This document shows positions 1-7,829 of a stretch of DNA of 64,000 nucleotides, piece after piece. How positions within the stretch are numbered: the first letter of the stretch is position 1; each line of letters begins with the position of its first letter. This DNA is from an uncultured Marinifilum sp. GTDB taxonomy: Bacteria; Bacteroidota; Bacteroidia; Bacteroidales; Marinifilaceae. Where the stretch lies: the NCBI RefSeq assembly GCF_963677195.1, contig NZ_OY781918.1, positions 1,600,923 through 1,664,922 on the forward strand, read 5' to 3'. The position numbers were made by a program, and so were the translations under genes. The notes below the pieces were generated by a model. The model had not been told where the DNA came from. It made no database searches and saw only the letters and a program-made list of their open reading frames with translations.

Positions 1-132
1 CTTATGAATCTTATCGGAATATTCTTTTAAGTTAACCGTTTGATTGAGAGGTGGATTAAAATGATTATTACATTTGTTTAAATGGATGAGGATATTTTCA
101 CTTTTGCTGGTATTTATTTTATATTCAATCAT
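1..132 (-). CDS. Partial acetyltransferase-like protein (N-terminal 44 residues)
   Basis: An ATG on the minus strand at 132 opens a frame that runs without a stop through 44 codons and off the window edge. The peptide begins MIEYKINTSKSENI and contains HFNPPLNQTVNLKEYSDKI. In my experience this F-PPL---VNL-EY-KI pattern is typical of the start of GNAT-like acetyltransferases in O-antigen and capsule loci, but the catalytic domain lies outside the window. The next gene on the same strand ends 37 bases upstream, so the two are probably co-transcribed. The family call is tentative; the reading frame itself is well supported. Confidence 0.5.
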   Translation of the reverse strand, partial: MIEYKINTSKSENILIHLNKCNNHFNPPLNQTVNLKEYSDKIHK

Positions 133-169
133 AGTGTAAAGAAATATTAAATCGTATTTATAAAATATG

Positions 170-1120
170 TTATTCTTCTAATACAGCCAAACCGAAACCA
201 AAACGTCCAAAATTATTACCATTATAAAGCAGATATATTTTATTATTGCAATGAAAAATGTTTGGATAGGCCATCATTTCTGAATCCCAGCCATTTTCTG
301 ATACATCAATTCCTAAATTTTCATCCTCTCTAATCCAATTTTTTAAATCTTTAGAGTAAGCATACCCTAAGCGATAAGCATTTTTATTGTTATTTCTAAA
401 ATCGATTGCCTGGCGATAACAAAATACCATGTGATATTTGTCCCTGTGAAAAATAACACTTGGTAATGCCTGACATTCGTTAGGGTTTAAACGATCTGCA
501 ATAAGTTTTTTATGTTGTTTTTTCCAATTTATGGCGTCTTTAGAAATTGCATAGCCTATTTTATAAATTCGTTCTGCATGTTCGCTGTCTCCATTTATCC
601 ATCTTTCGCCATAAATATACCATAGGTAATAAAGCTTGTCGAATTTTGCAACAAAGGGATCTCCAACCAGAAAAGGCTCATGTAAGGATGAGCTTAATAC
701 AGGTCCATCTCCTAATCTTTTAAAGGTTAATCCATTATCTTTACTTTCCGAAATGCCAATTGATGTTTCAACAGAAACAGAAACTCGTCTGCTCCAACCA
801 CCTATATAAGCAAATATTTTATCATTATCGCGAAAGATATTAAGAGGGAAAATACCATGTTCGTCGTAGCATCCGAGTTTTCCTTTGGCAATAACAGGCT
901 GGAACGAGATGTCAATAATATTTCTGAAATTTTTATCAAAATCGACAAATGCAATATGACTGATGAATTTGCCATTCCAATCTTTCTCGCGACATGAGAA
1001 ATAGATGCGCACAAAATTATCGAAAACCAAAGCCTGAGGAGATTGAGCAAACTCTTTACAGTTATTGGGTAGTTTATGATCTCTGGGGTCGAATATTTTT
1101 CCTAGTTTTTTCCATTTCAT
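170..1120 (-). CDS. Beta-propeller glycosidase-like protein, copy 1
   Basis: A 316-residue soluble protein with no signal peptide. It contains repeated beta-propeller blade signatures such as GYAISKDAINWKK and GYAYSKDLKNWIR (S-D---W), as in GH43/GH32/GH117-type five-bladed propellers. Near the C-terminus WDSEMMAYPN and YLLYNGNN are also typical of these folds. Cytoplasmic proteins of this kind occur in surface polysaccharide clusters, where their substrate is usually unknown. The next gene upstream (1133-2095) is a clear paralog: both start with WKKLG-IF-P and share EFAQ-P, GPVLS-SL-EPF and WDSEM-AYP. The two are separated by 12 bases. The fold is likely; catalytic activity and sugar specificity cannot be read from the sequence. 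Confidence 0.6.
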   Translation of the reverse strand: MKWKKLGKIFDPRDHKLPNNCKEFAQSPQALVFDNFVRIYFSCREKDWNGKFISHIAFVDFDKNFRNIIDISFQPVIAKGKLGCYDEHGIFPLNIFRDNDKIFAYIGGWSRRVSVSVETSIGISESKDNGLTFKRLGDGPVLSSSLHEPFLVGDPFVAKFDKLYYLWYIYGERWINGDSEHAERIYKIGYAISKDAINWKKQHKKLIADRLNPNECQALPSVIFHRDKYHMVFCYRQAIDFRNNNKNAYRLGYAYSKDLKNWIREDENLGIDVSENGWDSEMMAYPNIFHCNNKIYLLYNGNNFGRFGFGLAVLEE

Positions 1121-1132
1121 AAGCGCTACCTT

Positions 1133-2095
1133 TTATTTTGAGTATTCTTCCAGTTCTGCTATTCCAAATCCATATTTTCCTACCGAGTTTCCAAGATATA
1201 ACATATATATTTTTTGATCCAGTTTAAATACATGCGGATAAGCTATCATTTCCGAATCCCATCCTTGCTCGGATATTGTAATTCCAGCTTTATTGTCGTT
1301 TCGCTTCCAGTGTAATAAATCATCGGATGATGCATATCCAATTCTGTATCCGCCTTTTTTACCTCTATAATTTAAGCTGTTGCGATAGCAAAAGAACATG
1401 TGATATTTGTTATCGTAGAAAAATACATCCGGACTTGCCTGTGCTTCATCTTCTTCAATTTTATTTTCGATGAGATTCCGATTTTCTTTTATCCAGTTAA
1501 TTCCATCCTTAGATCTTGCCATTCTAATTTTATAAACAGGCTCTGGTTTTCCTTCGTTTGGAATCCACTTGCAACCAGCAATATAGAAAAGATACCATTG
1601 ATTGTTAAATCGTCTGATTTTTGGGCCGCTCAAAACGAAAGGTTCATTTAAACTGTAAGATAAAACGGGTCCGTTGCCTATTTTTGTGAATGTTTTTCCT
1701 CCATTTGTACTTTTTGCCATTCCTATGGCTACATTAAAGGGAACCGATTCACATCTGGTCCAACCAGCATAATAGGCTATTATTTCATCATTATTTTTAA
1801 TTACTGATGTAGGATAAATACCAAATTCATCGAAGCTTCCTTTATCACCCAAAGGTAAAATGGGTTGACTTGCAATATTTATTATATCAAATAAATTGTT
1901 TCTATCTAAATCAAGAAATCCGGTATAGCTTAGGTACTGCTTTTTATTGTTTGGTTTTGGGCGCGATGAGAAGTAGACACGAATAAAATCTTTAAAAATT
2001 AATACAGAAGGAGCCTGCGCAAACTCATTTATCCAATAAACATTTTTTACGTTTGTTGGATTAAAAATTCGTCCTAGTTTTTTCCATTTAAACAT
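1133..2095 (-). CDS. Beta-propeller glycosidase-like protein, copy 2
   Basis: A 320-residue paralog of the 170-1120 product, probably by tandem duplication. Blade motifs include IGMAKSTNGGKTFTKIG, RMARSKDGINWIKE and GYASSDDLLHWKR. The acidic and aromatic stretch WDSEMIAYPHVFK matches the downstream copy. No signal peptide or membrane span is present, so it should be cytoplasmic. It is the first gene of a minus-strand unit that continues into the downstream copy and the partial acetyltransferase, which suggests a role in sugar-polymer assembly or modification. Retention of two diverged copies suggests related but non-identical substrates (inference). Confidence 0.6.
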   Translation of the reverse strand: MFKWKKLGRIFNPTNVKNVYWINEFAQAPSVLIFKDFIRVYFSSRPKPNNKKQYLSYTGFLDLDRNNLFDIINIASQPILPLGDKGSFDEFGIYPTSVIKNNDEIIAYYAGWTRCESVPFNVAIGMAKSTNGGKTFTKIGNGPVLSYSLNEPFVLSGPKIRRFNNQWYLFYIAGCKWIPNEGKPEPVYKIRMARSKDGINWIKENRNLIENKIEEDEAQASPDVFFYDNKYHMFFCYRNSLNYRGKKGGYRIGYASSDDLLHWKRNDNKAGITISEQGWDSEMIAYPHVFKLDQKIYMLYLGNSVGKYGFGIAELEEYSK

Positions 2096-2291
2096 TCTAA
2101 AAATTTTTACACCTTAAAAAAAGGATGTTTAAACAATAGTATTTGTGAACTATATCTGTAATAAAATACCCAACTAGCGGAATAATTATTTGGTATTTAT
2201 TTACATTAATTTAGATAAAAAAAGTACATAGGCAAAATTTAAATTAATGGCAATGACTTGCTTATTAAGTAATCTTAAATTTATTTAAAAA

Positions 2292-2324
2292 AAATCTCCA
2301 ATAATCAGAGGATATTGGAGATTT
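2292..2324 (-). terminator. Rho-independent terminator
   Basis: A 12-bp perfect stem (AAATCTCCAATA / TATTGGAGATTT) with a 9-base loop. It lies 25 bases past the stop of the minus-strand barrel gene at 2349-3233, and the run of A at 2284-2294 reads as a U-tract on the minus strand. Confidence 0.7.
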
Positions 2325-2348
2325 GAATTTTATTAAATCAGATGTTTT

Positions 2349-3233
2349 TTATAAACCTACTGCAATACCGGCTTTAAAATAGATGTTGTTATCCAAATCA
2401 AAATCAATAAGTGAATCGGAACCATTATTAAATTCAAAATTTCTACTAAAAGTATATCCTGAATTAATTGTAAGCATAAGCATTTTAGAAATTTTTTGAT
2501 TGAGATATAATGCTCCTCCGATATTTCTTATTCTTATGTTATCAATTTTCTTATTGCCATCTTCGTAAGAGATATCATTGCTTAATGTAAAGTTCTCTCC
2601 AGCTATAATTAAATTTGTTCCTATACTTGTAGACTTACTTGCTTTATAATTGATATCGAATCTTGGAAATCCAAAGCTAAGTGTCCATTTTTTATTTGGT
2701 TTCCACATTAAGCTTGCTACAGGAATAGGTGCCGGAAATCCTAATGTGTTAGAGTAAAGTGCTCCTAAACTTAACATCAAATTTTTCTTTTTATTTATGG
2801 GTTTGCTTAATAATATCATTCCAAATAAGTTTAATTCATCAAAATTTATTGATGATTCGAAGTTCGATGCTATGCTAGGACTTATGAATGCAGTAAGAAA
2901 CCAGCCTTTTTTTATTGGTTTTGAAAATCCTAAAGCATAGGAAACAGAATGAAAATTTTCTATTTTGTTATTTATTTTTAGAGTAGTTCCATAGTCGATA
3001 TTTGTTTTTGCATATTCTAACTTGTGAAATATCATTGTTCTCGATTTTGCTAGTTTTTTAGGAAAACTAATACGAAAGTCATATTTTTCAAAAGAGACAT
3101 CGCCTCCTTTATCTGAACTTCCTTTTCCGATGAATGTATAATCGGCACCAAATTTCTCTTTATTCAGTTGGGCCTTTGTAATGTAACAGATGTTGAATAA
3201 AACGATGAATAAAACAATTACTTTTTTTACCAT
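2349..3233 (-). CDS. Outer-membrane beta-barrel-like protein (possibly DUF6268)
   Basis: A 294-residue protein with a clear N-terminal signal peptide (VIVLFIVLFNICYITKAQ). It is followed by alternating hydrophobic/polar strands and ends in an aromatic-rich segment (LDNNIYFKAGIAVGL), as expected for an outer-membrane beta-barrel. The layout and length resemble the Bacteroidota family DUF6268, but I cannot confirm that without a profile search. It lies 21 bases downstream of the nucleotide cyclase gene on the same strand and is followed by a terminator, so the two probably form a transcription unit. No enzymatic motif is visible. Confidence 0.55.
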   Translation of the reverse strand: MVKKVIVLFIVLFNICYITKAQLNKEKFGADYTFIGKGSSDKGGDVSFEKYDFRISFPKKLAKSRTMIFHKLEYAKTNIDYGTTLKINNKIENFHSVSYALGFSKPIKKGWFLTAFISPSIASNFESSINFDELNLFGMILLSKPINKKKNLMLSLGALYSNTLGFPAPIPVASLMWKPNKKWTLSFGFPRFDINYKASKSTSIGTNLIIAGENFTLSNDISYEDGNKKIDNIRIRNIGGALYLNQKISKMLMLTINSGYTFSRNFEFNNGSDSLIDFDLDNNIYFKAGIAVGL

Positions 3234-3254
3234 GTATAAAATTTATATAAACAA

Positions 3255-4355
3255 TTACGAGTGGGATTTGTTTATTTTAAAGATATTTACCTTTTCTTTT
3301 TTACCTTTTAACTGAATGTTATCGACAAATTGATACTTGAATGTGTTTTGATTTTCTAAATCGCTAACAATTAATTTTGAAGCTAAAAATTCTTCCTCAA
3401 ATGAATTACACAAGCCCTGAATTCTCGAAGCAGTATTAATTACGTCGCCATGGAAAGCTATGGAACGTTTAACAACTCCAACTTCTGCAGCCATAAGTGT
3501 ACCACCATTTAAACCGGCTTTAAATTTTGGTGTAAAACCATAAGTATTTTTATAGTAGTCCGATTTTTTTTCAATAAGTTCTTTAAATCGATAAAATACT
3601 TTAACGCAGTTTAGATTTTTTATTCCTTCTTTATATGGCCACATTAATACCACCTCATCGCCAATGTATTGATAAATAGTTGCATCGTATTCTTTTACTG
3701 CATTTGTTAAATCGGTAAAACAATCCTGAATTAACTGGCTGTATTTTTTATGACCTAGTTTCTCGGCATAAGTGGTTGATGATTTTAGATCCATAAATAA
3801 AAATATCAACTCGGTTTCTTTTGGGTTGCGAAATTTTCCTAATAGTAAGTCGATTAGAACACCTGGACCAAATTTTTGATCGATAATTTGCATTAGGATA
3901 ATACCAGAACTTATTAAGTAGGTGTAAATTAAGATTTTAATAAAGTTACTAGACTTAACAAATGCCTTAATCTTTAATATGTCGACGTGAGTTATTTCTC
4001 CAGCAAAAATGTATTGTGATAGTAAACCTATTGAAAAAACACTAAAAACGGTAAGTAATATATGTGTAATACTATAAGATATAATAATTCTACCATAAGA
4101 TTGTTTACGTAATTTATCCTGCTTTTTCTGAATTCTCATATTAAGCAGGCTAAATATGGTACCCATTAAAAGTCCTGCTAATAAAAGATTTAAACCGTTC
4201 ATTCTCTCCTTAAACGGATCTTGAAGTTCTTTGGGAATTTCTATTTCCGGATTCATCTGTAAAAAATTCCACAGATATATGAAAATAATCCAAATTGCAT
4301 TAATAATAAGAAAACTTTTTATTTTATCTTTTGTAGATTTTTGAAGTTTAAGCAT
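3255..4355 (-). CDS. Membrane-bound class III adenylate/guanylate cyclase
   Basis: A protein of about 366 residues. The frame can be extended to 4385 only with a TTG codon that overlaps a TAttTTTG promoter-like box, so the ATG at 4355 is preferred. The N-terminal half carries about four membrane spans (IINAIWIIFIYLWNFL, LLLAGLLMGTIFSLL, ILLTVFSVFSIGLL, ILIYTYLISSGIILM). The C-terminal half is a class III cyclase domain with both metal-binding aspartates (FLFMDLKSST and YIGDEVVLMW) and the transition-state Asn/Arg pair in DVINTASRIQ, so it should be active. It would convert ATP or GTP to the cyclic nucleotide at the inner membrane; the substrate cannot be assigned by eye. It is divergent from the nitroreductase gene. 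Confidence 0.8.
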   Translation of the reverse strand: MLKLQKSTKDKIKSFLIINAIWIIFIYLWNFLQMNPEIEIPKELQDPFKERMNGLNLLLAGLLMGTIFSLLNMRIQKKQDKLRKQSYGRIIISYSITHILLTVFSVFSIGLLSQYIFAGEITHVDILKIKAFVKSSNFIKILIYTYLISSGIILMQIIDQKFGPGVLIDLLLGKFRNPKETELIFLFMDLKSSTTYAEKLGHKKYSQLIQDCFTDLTNAVKEYDATIYQYIGDEVVLMWPYKEGIKNLNCVKVFYRFKELIEKKSDYYKNTYGFTPKFKAGLNGGTLMAAEVGVVKRSIAFHGDVINTASRIQGLCNSFEEEFLASKLIVSDLENQNTFKYQFVDNIQLKGKKEKVNIFKINKSHS

Positions 4356-4523
4356 TTGATAAACAGATATTAAAGTTGGATGCAAAAATATACTTAGAAT
4401 AAATCTAAAATAGATTTGTTAATTTCTTTGATGAATAAAGAAAAATCAATTATTTTATGCTGTAGTGTACACTTGGTTGGGAACACAAATAAAGCATATT
4501 AAAATTATATTTTATATTAAATA

Positions 4524-5096
4524 ATGTTAAAAAATTTAGTTGTAAATAATCGTAGCTACCGAAGATTTTTTGAAGATCAAAAAATTTCAGTGTCAGAACT
4601 TAAGGAATGGATTAATTTTGCTCGTTTAAGTGCTTCGGGTAGAAATGCTCAGACTTTAAAATACAAAATTGTATTATCAGAAGATAAAAGGAACGAGGTT
4701 TTTGAAACTCTGGCATGGGCAGGATATTTAAAAAATTGGGATGGACCTGAAAAAGGTGAAAGACCTGCTGCTTATGTAATCATGTTAAATGATGAGAACT
4801 TGGGAAAAAACTACTTTAGTGATGATGGTATTGCAGCTCAAAGTTTACTATTGGGAGCTGTTGAAAGTGGCTTTGGAGGCTGTATTTTGCGTGCTTTTAA
4901 TGATAAAAAATTACGAGGTATTATAAATGCTAACGAAGGACACAAAATAATACAGGTTATTGCTTTGGGAAAACCCAAAGAAAAAGTTGTTATTACAGAA
5001 ATGAAAGAGGGAGATATTAAATATTGGAGAGATGAAAAAGGAGTGCATTACGTTCCTAAAAGAAATCTTGACGAAATAATATTGGAAGAATTGTAA
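4524..5096 (+). CDS. Nitroreductase family protein
   Basis: A 190-residue FMN-dependent nitroreductase-like protein. It shows the family's N-terminal NNRSYRRF motif (R-S-R-F, FMN phosphate contact), an ARLSASGRNAQTLKYKIVL segment equivalent to the usual A--APS--N-QPW/RF, and the glycine-rich SLLLGAVESGFGGCILRAF helix. The C-terminal ALGKPKE is also characteristic. It is shorter than classical NfsB-type enzymes (about 215 residues) and fits the compact subfamily common in anaerobes. The substrate is unknown. It sits 47 bases upstream of the carboxypeptidase-regulatory-domain gene. Confidence 0.8.
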   Translation: MLKNLVVNNRSYRRFFEDQKISVSELKEWINFARLSASGRNAQTLKYKIVLSEDKRNEVFETLAWAGYLKNWDGPEKGERPAAYVIMLNDENLGKNYFSDDGIAAQSLLLGAVESGFGGCILRAFNDKKLRGIINANEGHKIIQVIALGKPKEKVVITEMKEGDIKYWRDEKGVHYVPKRNLDEIILEEL

Positions 5097-5143
5097 TTAA
5101 ATATTACGAAATTTGTAAAGTAGGTTCACTAAAATATTATTAG

Positions 5144-5860
5144 ATGAAAAAAATTGGTATTTGTTGTTTTACCGTAGTTTGTATGTTATTAATTTCTGAT
5201 CTTGTTTCGGCACAGAAATTAAGAACAGATTCGATATTTTTTACCGGAGCAGTAATGGATCAGAAGGAGTTAACCCCTTTACCATATACGCATTTTAGGG
5301 TAAATAAGGAGAAGGCAGGAACATCGAATGCTTTTGGGAGGTTTTCGTTTTGGGTAAATGCCGGCGATACAATAAACTATTCTTATGTAGGTTATCATGA
5401 TGTTCGTGTGGTTATCAACGACAGTTTAAAACAGGAAACTTATTTGTTTGGAGTGTTTATGGCAAAGGATACTGTTGCTTTGCAGGAAGTTTTAATTTTA
5501 CCTCGTTTTGGTAATTTTAAGGAAGCTTTTATTAATGCAAAGGTAAATACTCCCGAATATGTGAGAGCAAAAAATAATGTTAATTCGGCTACTTATCAAG
5601 CTTTAACTAGTAGTCCCGAAAAAATGGATGCCAAAGCTAATACCGATATGCTAATTAATCAGCACGTAATAAAAAGTCAGCATAAAACAATGGTTCCTCA
5701 GGAAATGATTGTTGGCGTAAGTACAACAAGAACATTGCCTGAAGTAAGGCGAATGAAAAGAAAGAGACAACTTAAAATTCCTGATAACCTGATTACCGAT
5801 AAAGAAATTACTACATTAAAGCAGATGTATAGATACGGAATTAAAGATTCGAAAAATTAG
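5144..5860 (+). CDS. Exported carboxypeptidase-like regulatory domain protein
   Basis: A 238-residue protein with a signal peptide (about residues 1-23, ending VSAQ). It is followed by a CarboxypepD_reg-like beta-sandwich: FTGAVMDQKELTPLPYTHF, the G-T-----G-F-F turn GTSNAFGRFSF, then a YSYVGYHDVRVV strand. The remaining ~120 residues are hydrophilic with no recognised domain. In Bacteroidota such domains are found on TonB receptors, on outer-surface proteins and on small free-standing periplasmic proteins like this one. The function is unknown; the product is probably periplasmic or outer-membrane associated. It ends just before a bidirectional terminator. Confidence 0.65.
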   Translation: MKKIGICCFTVVCMLLISDLVSAQKLRTDSIFFTGAVMDQKELTPLPYTHFRVNKEKAGTSNAFGRFSFWVNAGDTINYSYVGYHDVRVVINDSLKQETYLFGVFMAKDTVALQEVLILPRFGNFKEAFINAKVNTPEYVRAKNNVNSATYQALTSSPEKMDAKANTDMLINQHVIKSQHKTMVPQEMIVGVSTTRTLPEVRRMKRKRQLKIPDNLITDKEITTLKQMYRYGIKDSKN

Positions 5861-5865
5861 AAGCA

Positions 5866-5896
5866 TAAAAAAGCGGTGAATGTTCACCGCTTTTTT
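5866..5896. terminator. Bidirectional terminator between convergent genes
   Basis: Perfect stem GCGGTGAA / TTCACCGC with a 2-base spacer, flanked by an A-run on the left and a T-run on the right. It serves the plus-strand gene ending at 5860 and the minus-strand gene ending at 5898. Confidence 0.85.
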
Positions 5897-5897
5897 A

Positions 5898-6809
5898 TTA
5901 GCCTCTTTTAAACAAGGCTTTTATAATTAAGGAAGCCATTTTTGGATTTTCCTTTAATCTTCGGGTAGAGTATCCAAACCAGTCTTTACCGAAAGGAACG
6001 TAAACTCTCATGGTATGGCCATTGTCAATTATCGATTTTCTTAGCTCAGGAGTTACTCCGTAAAGCATCTGAAATTCGTACTGATCTTTAGGAACATTAT
6101 ACTTCTCAATTAATTTATAAGCACTTTCAACTAAGGGCTTATCGTGAGTAGCAATTCCAGGATAAACCTTATTTTGGAAAATAAAATCCAGATCTTTCAC
6201 ATAGTTATCATTAATTTCCTCATACTTTTTATATGCTACTTCAGGAGATTCAACGTAAATTCCTTTGCATAAGCGATAGTTTAAATTTGAAGAACCATTT
6301 TGCATATCCATCATGTTTTGCAAATCGGTAAAAGTTCTTTTTAAATAAGCTTGTAATACCAGACCAACATTTTTAGGAAATTCGGCTTTTAATCTTCTAA
6401 AAATTTTAATTTCCTGATCAACGCAGGGAGAATCTTCCATGTCGATACGAATAAAATTATTGTATTCGGCAGCTTTAGCCACAACCGTTCTTATGTTTTG
6501 GTAACAGGCTTCTTCATCTAGCAGTAATCCAAAAAAAGTAGGTTTTACTGAAAAATTACCATCTATTTTATTGGCTTCAAAAGTTTCTATAATTTTTAAG
6601 TATGATTCTTTGTTTTCGCTGGCTTCATCTAAATTGGTAATAAACTCACCTAATAAGTCTACAGTAACTTTAATGCCTTGGTCGTTTAATTTTTTCGATT
6701 CTCTTACTGCATCTTCTATTGTTTCTCCTGCAATGTATCGCTTGGAAAACAACCAAACTAATTTCTTTGGCATATAAGGGAGGCTTGCCGCTATTATTTT
6801 ATTTAACAT
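5898..6809 (-). CDS. Proline dehydrogenase
   Basis: A 303-residue monofunctional proline dehydrogenase with a TIM-barrel PutA-type domain. It oxidises L-proline to 1-pyrroline-5-carboxylate with FAD and passes electrons to quinone at the inner membrane. Family landmarks are FIRIDMEDSPC, LCKGIYVESPEVAY, GIATHDKPLV, YEFQMLYGV and the C-terminal YSTRRLKENP, where the two arginines bind the substrate carboxylate. The length matches the bacterial monofunctional type. The second pathway enzyme, P5C dehydrogenase, is encoded 2.9 kb away on the same strand but is separated by three unrelated genes, so they are not in one operon. Confidence 0.88.
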   Translation of the reverse strand: MLNKIIAASLPYMPKKLVWLFSKRYIAGETIEDAVRESKKLNDQGIKVTVDLLGEFITNLDEASENKESYLKIIETFEANKIDGNFSVKPTFFGLLLDEEACYQNIRTVVAKAAEYNNFIRIDMEDSPCVDQEIKIFRRLKAEFPKNVGLVLQAYLKRTFTDLQNMMDMQNGSSNLNYRLCKGIYVESPEVAYKKYEEINDNYVKDLDFIFQNKVYPGIATHDKPLVESAYKLIEKYNVPKDQYEFQMLYGVTPELRKSIIDNGHTMRVYVPFGKDWFGYSTRRLKENPKMASLIIKALFKRG

Positions 6810-6964
6810 GTGGTTTAATTTAAAGGGTTATAGTTTTTATTACTTGATGACAATGTAATGAGACTAAAGAAAAAAAAGAATGATGTTTATCAGCATATAA
6901 AAATTAACTTGTTTAGGTAGGCTGCGGATTTGATTGATTTTAATTTTGCAGGGCGAAGTATTTT

Positions 6965-6991
6965 TTTGTCTCCTTTTTAAACCTATATTTG
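6965..6991 (+). promoter_or_regulatory. Putative promoter for the ompH-like gene
   Basis: A perfect Bacteroidota -7 element TATATTTG at 6984-6991 is preceded by TTTG at 6965-6968. The 15-base spacing is shorter than the usual 19-21. It is about 80 bases upstream of the OmpH-like start at 7074. Confidence 0.4.
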
Positions 6992-7073
6992 TTAGGCAAA
7001 ATCAAAATGTCATGATATTGGTAATAAATTATTGATATCGGATAAAACATGAAAATTAAATTCTAAAATACCT

Positions 7074-7661
7074 ATGAAAAATTTATCTATTGCATTAAAT
7101 GCTGTCCTGGTTGTTGCTGTTGCTATTCTTTACTTTGTGCAATTCTCTGGCGATAATGATTCTCAAAAAGTTAAGTCTGTAGCAGGCGAAGGTGCTGTAG
7201 TGTACATCAATACAGATTCATTGCTTAATAACTATAATTTTTCTCGCGATTTAAACGAGAAATTTCTTAAAAAACAAGAAGACTCGAGAACCGACTTTAA
7301 CTTTAAAGCTCAGAAATTAGAGAAAGAAGCTATGGAGTTTCAACGTAAAGTTCAGAATAATGGGTTTTTAACTCGTAAAAGAGCTGAAGAAGCACAACAA
7401 AAATTAATTGCTAAGCAACAAAATTTACAGCAGTTAGATCGTGAGTTAAGTGCAGAATTAATGGGTGAGCAAAATGCGAATAGCAAGCGATTATTCGATA
7501 GCGTAACCAATTATTTAAAAGAGTATAACTCAACTCATAACTACAGTTTAATTTTGAGTACAACCAAAGGTGGTAATGTATTATTATCGAAAGATGGTTT
7601 AGATATCACCAAAGAAGTTCTTGATGGTTTAAACGCAAGATATACTCCGGAAGCTAAATAA
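7074..7661 (+). CDS. OmpH/Skp family periplasmic chaperone-like protein
   Basis: A 195-residue protein with an uncleaved-looking N-terminal membrane segment (LNAVLVVAVAILYFVQF). It then shows the Skp/OmpH core: VVYINTDSLLNNYNF at the start, a long charged coiled coil (about residues 60-135) and a C-terminal YSLILSTTKGGNVLLS strand pair followed by DITKEVLDGLN. Skp-like proteins hold unfolded outer-membrane proteins in the periplasm. Here the N-terminal anchor rather than a clean signal peptide would keep it at the inner membrane. It is monocistronic, with its own promoter-like box and a strong terminator. Confidence 0.8.
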   Translation: MKNLSIALNAVLVVAVAILYFVQFSGDNDSQKVKSVAGEGAVVYINTDSLLNNYNFSRDLNEKFLKKQEDSRTDFNFKAQKLEKEAMEFQRKVQNNGFLTRKRAEEAQQKLIAKQQNLQQLDRELSAELMGEQNANSKRLFDSVTNYLKEYNSTHNYSLILSTTKGGNVLLSKDGLDITKEVLDGLNARYTPEAK

Positions 7662-7682
7662 TTAAGATTTTATATATAGAAA

Positions 7683-7717
7683 GGGCAAATAGCAGATTAA
7701 GCTATTTGCCCTTTTTT
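7683..7717 (+). terminator. Rho-independent terminator
   Basis: Perfect 11-bp stem GGGCAAATAGC / GCTATTTGCCC with a 7-base loop and a run of six T, 22 bases after the OmpH-like stop codon. Confidence 0.85.
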
Positions 7718-7737
7718 ATATCTTTGCGCTTCATAAG

Positions 7738-7826
7738 AGATTTGAGATACTAGACTTGAGATTTATAGATTGTTAAAATCTAATTGTGTAGTCTCATATC
7801 TCATATCTAAAATCTCATATCTAAAT
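7738..7826. repeat. Imperfect palindromic GAGATATGAGAT-type intergenic repeat
   Basis: The left arm is made of degenerate GAGATTTGAGATACTAGACTTGAG units and the right arm of TCTCATATCTCATATCTAAAATCTC units. The right arm is roughly the reverse complement of the left. The element lies between the OmpH terminator and the glycosyltransferase start, and its translation creates a spurious 20-codon N-terminal extension of the next gene. Confidence 0.5.
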
Positions 7827-7829
7827 AAA

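Noticed and set aside
4356..4385. 10-codon extension of the nucleotide cyclase
   Set aside because: It begins with TTG inside a TAttTTTG promoter-like box; ATG 4355 is preferred.
7770..7829. 20-codon N-terminal extension of the family 2 glycosyltransferase
   Set aside because: It is translated from the low-complexity TCTCATATCT repeat and starts with a non-ATG codon; ATG 7830 gives a family-like start.
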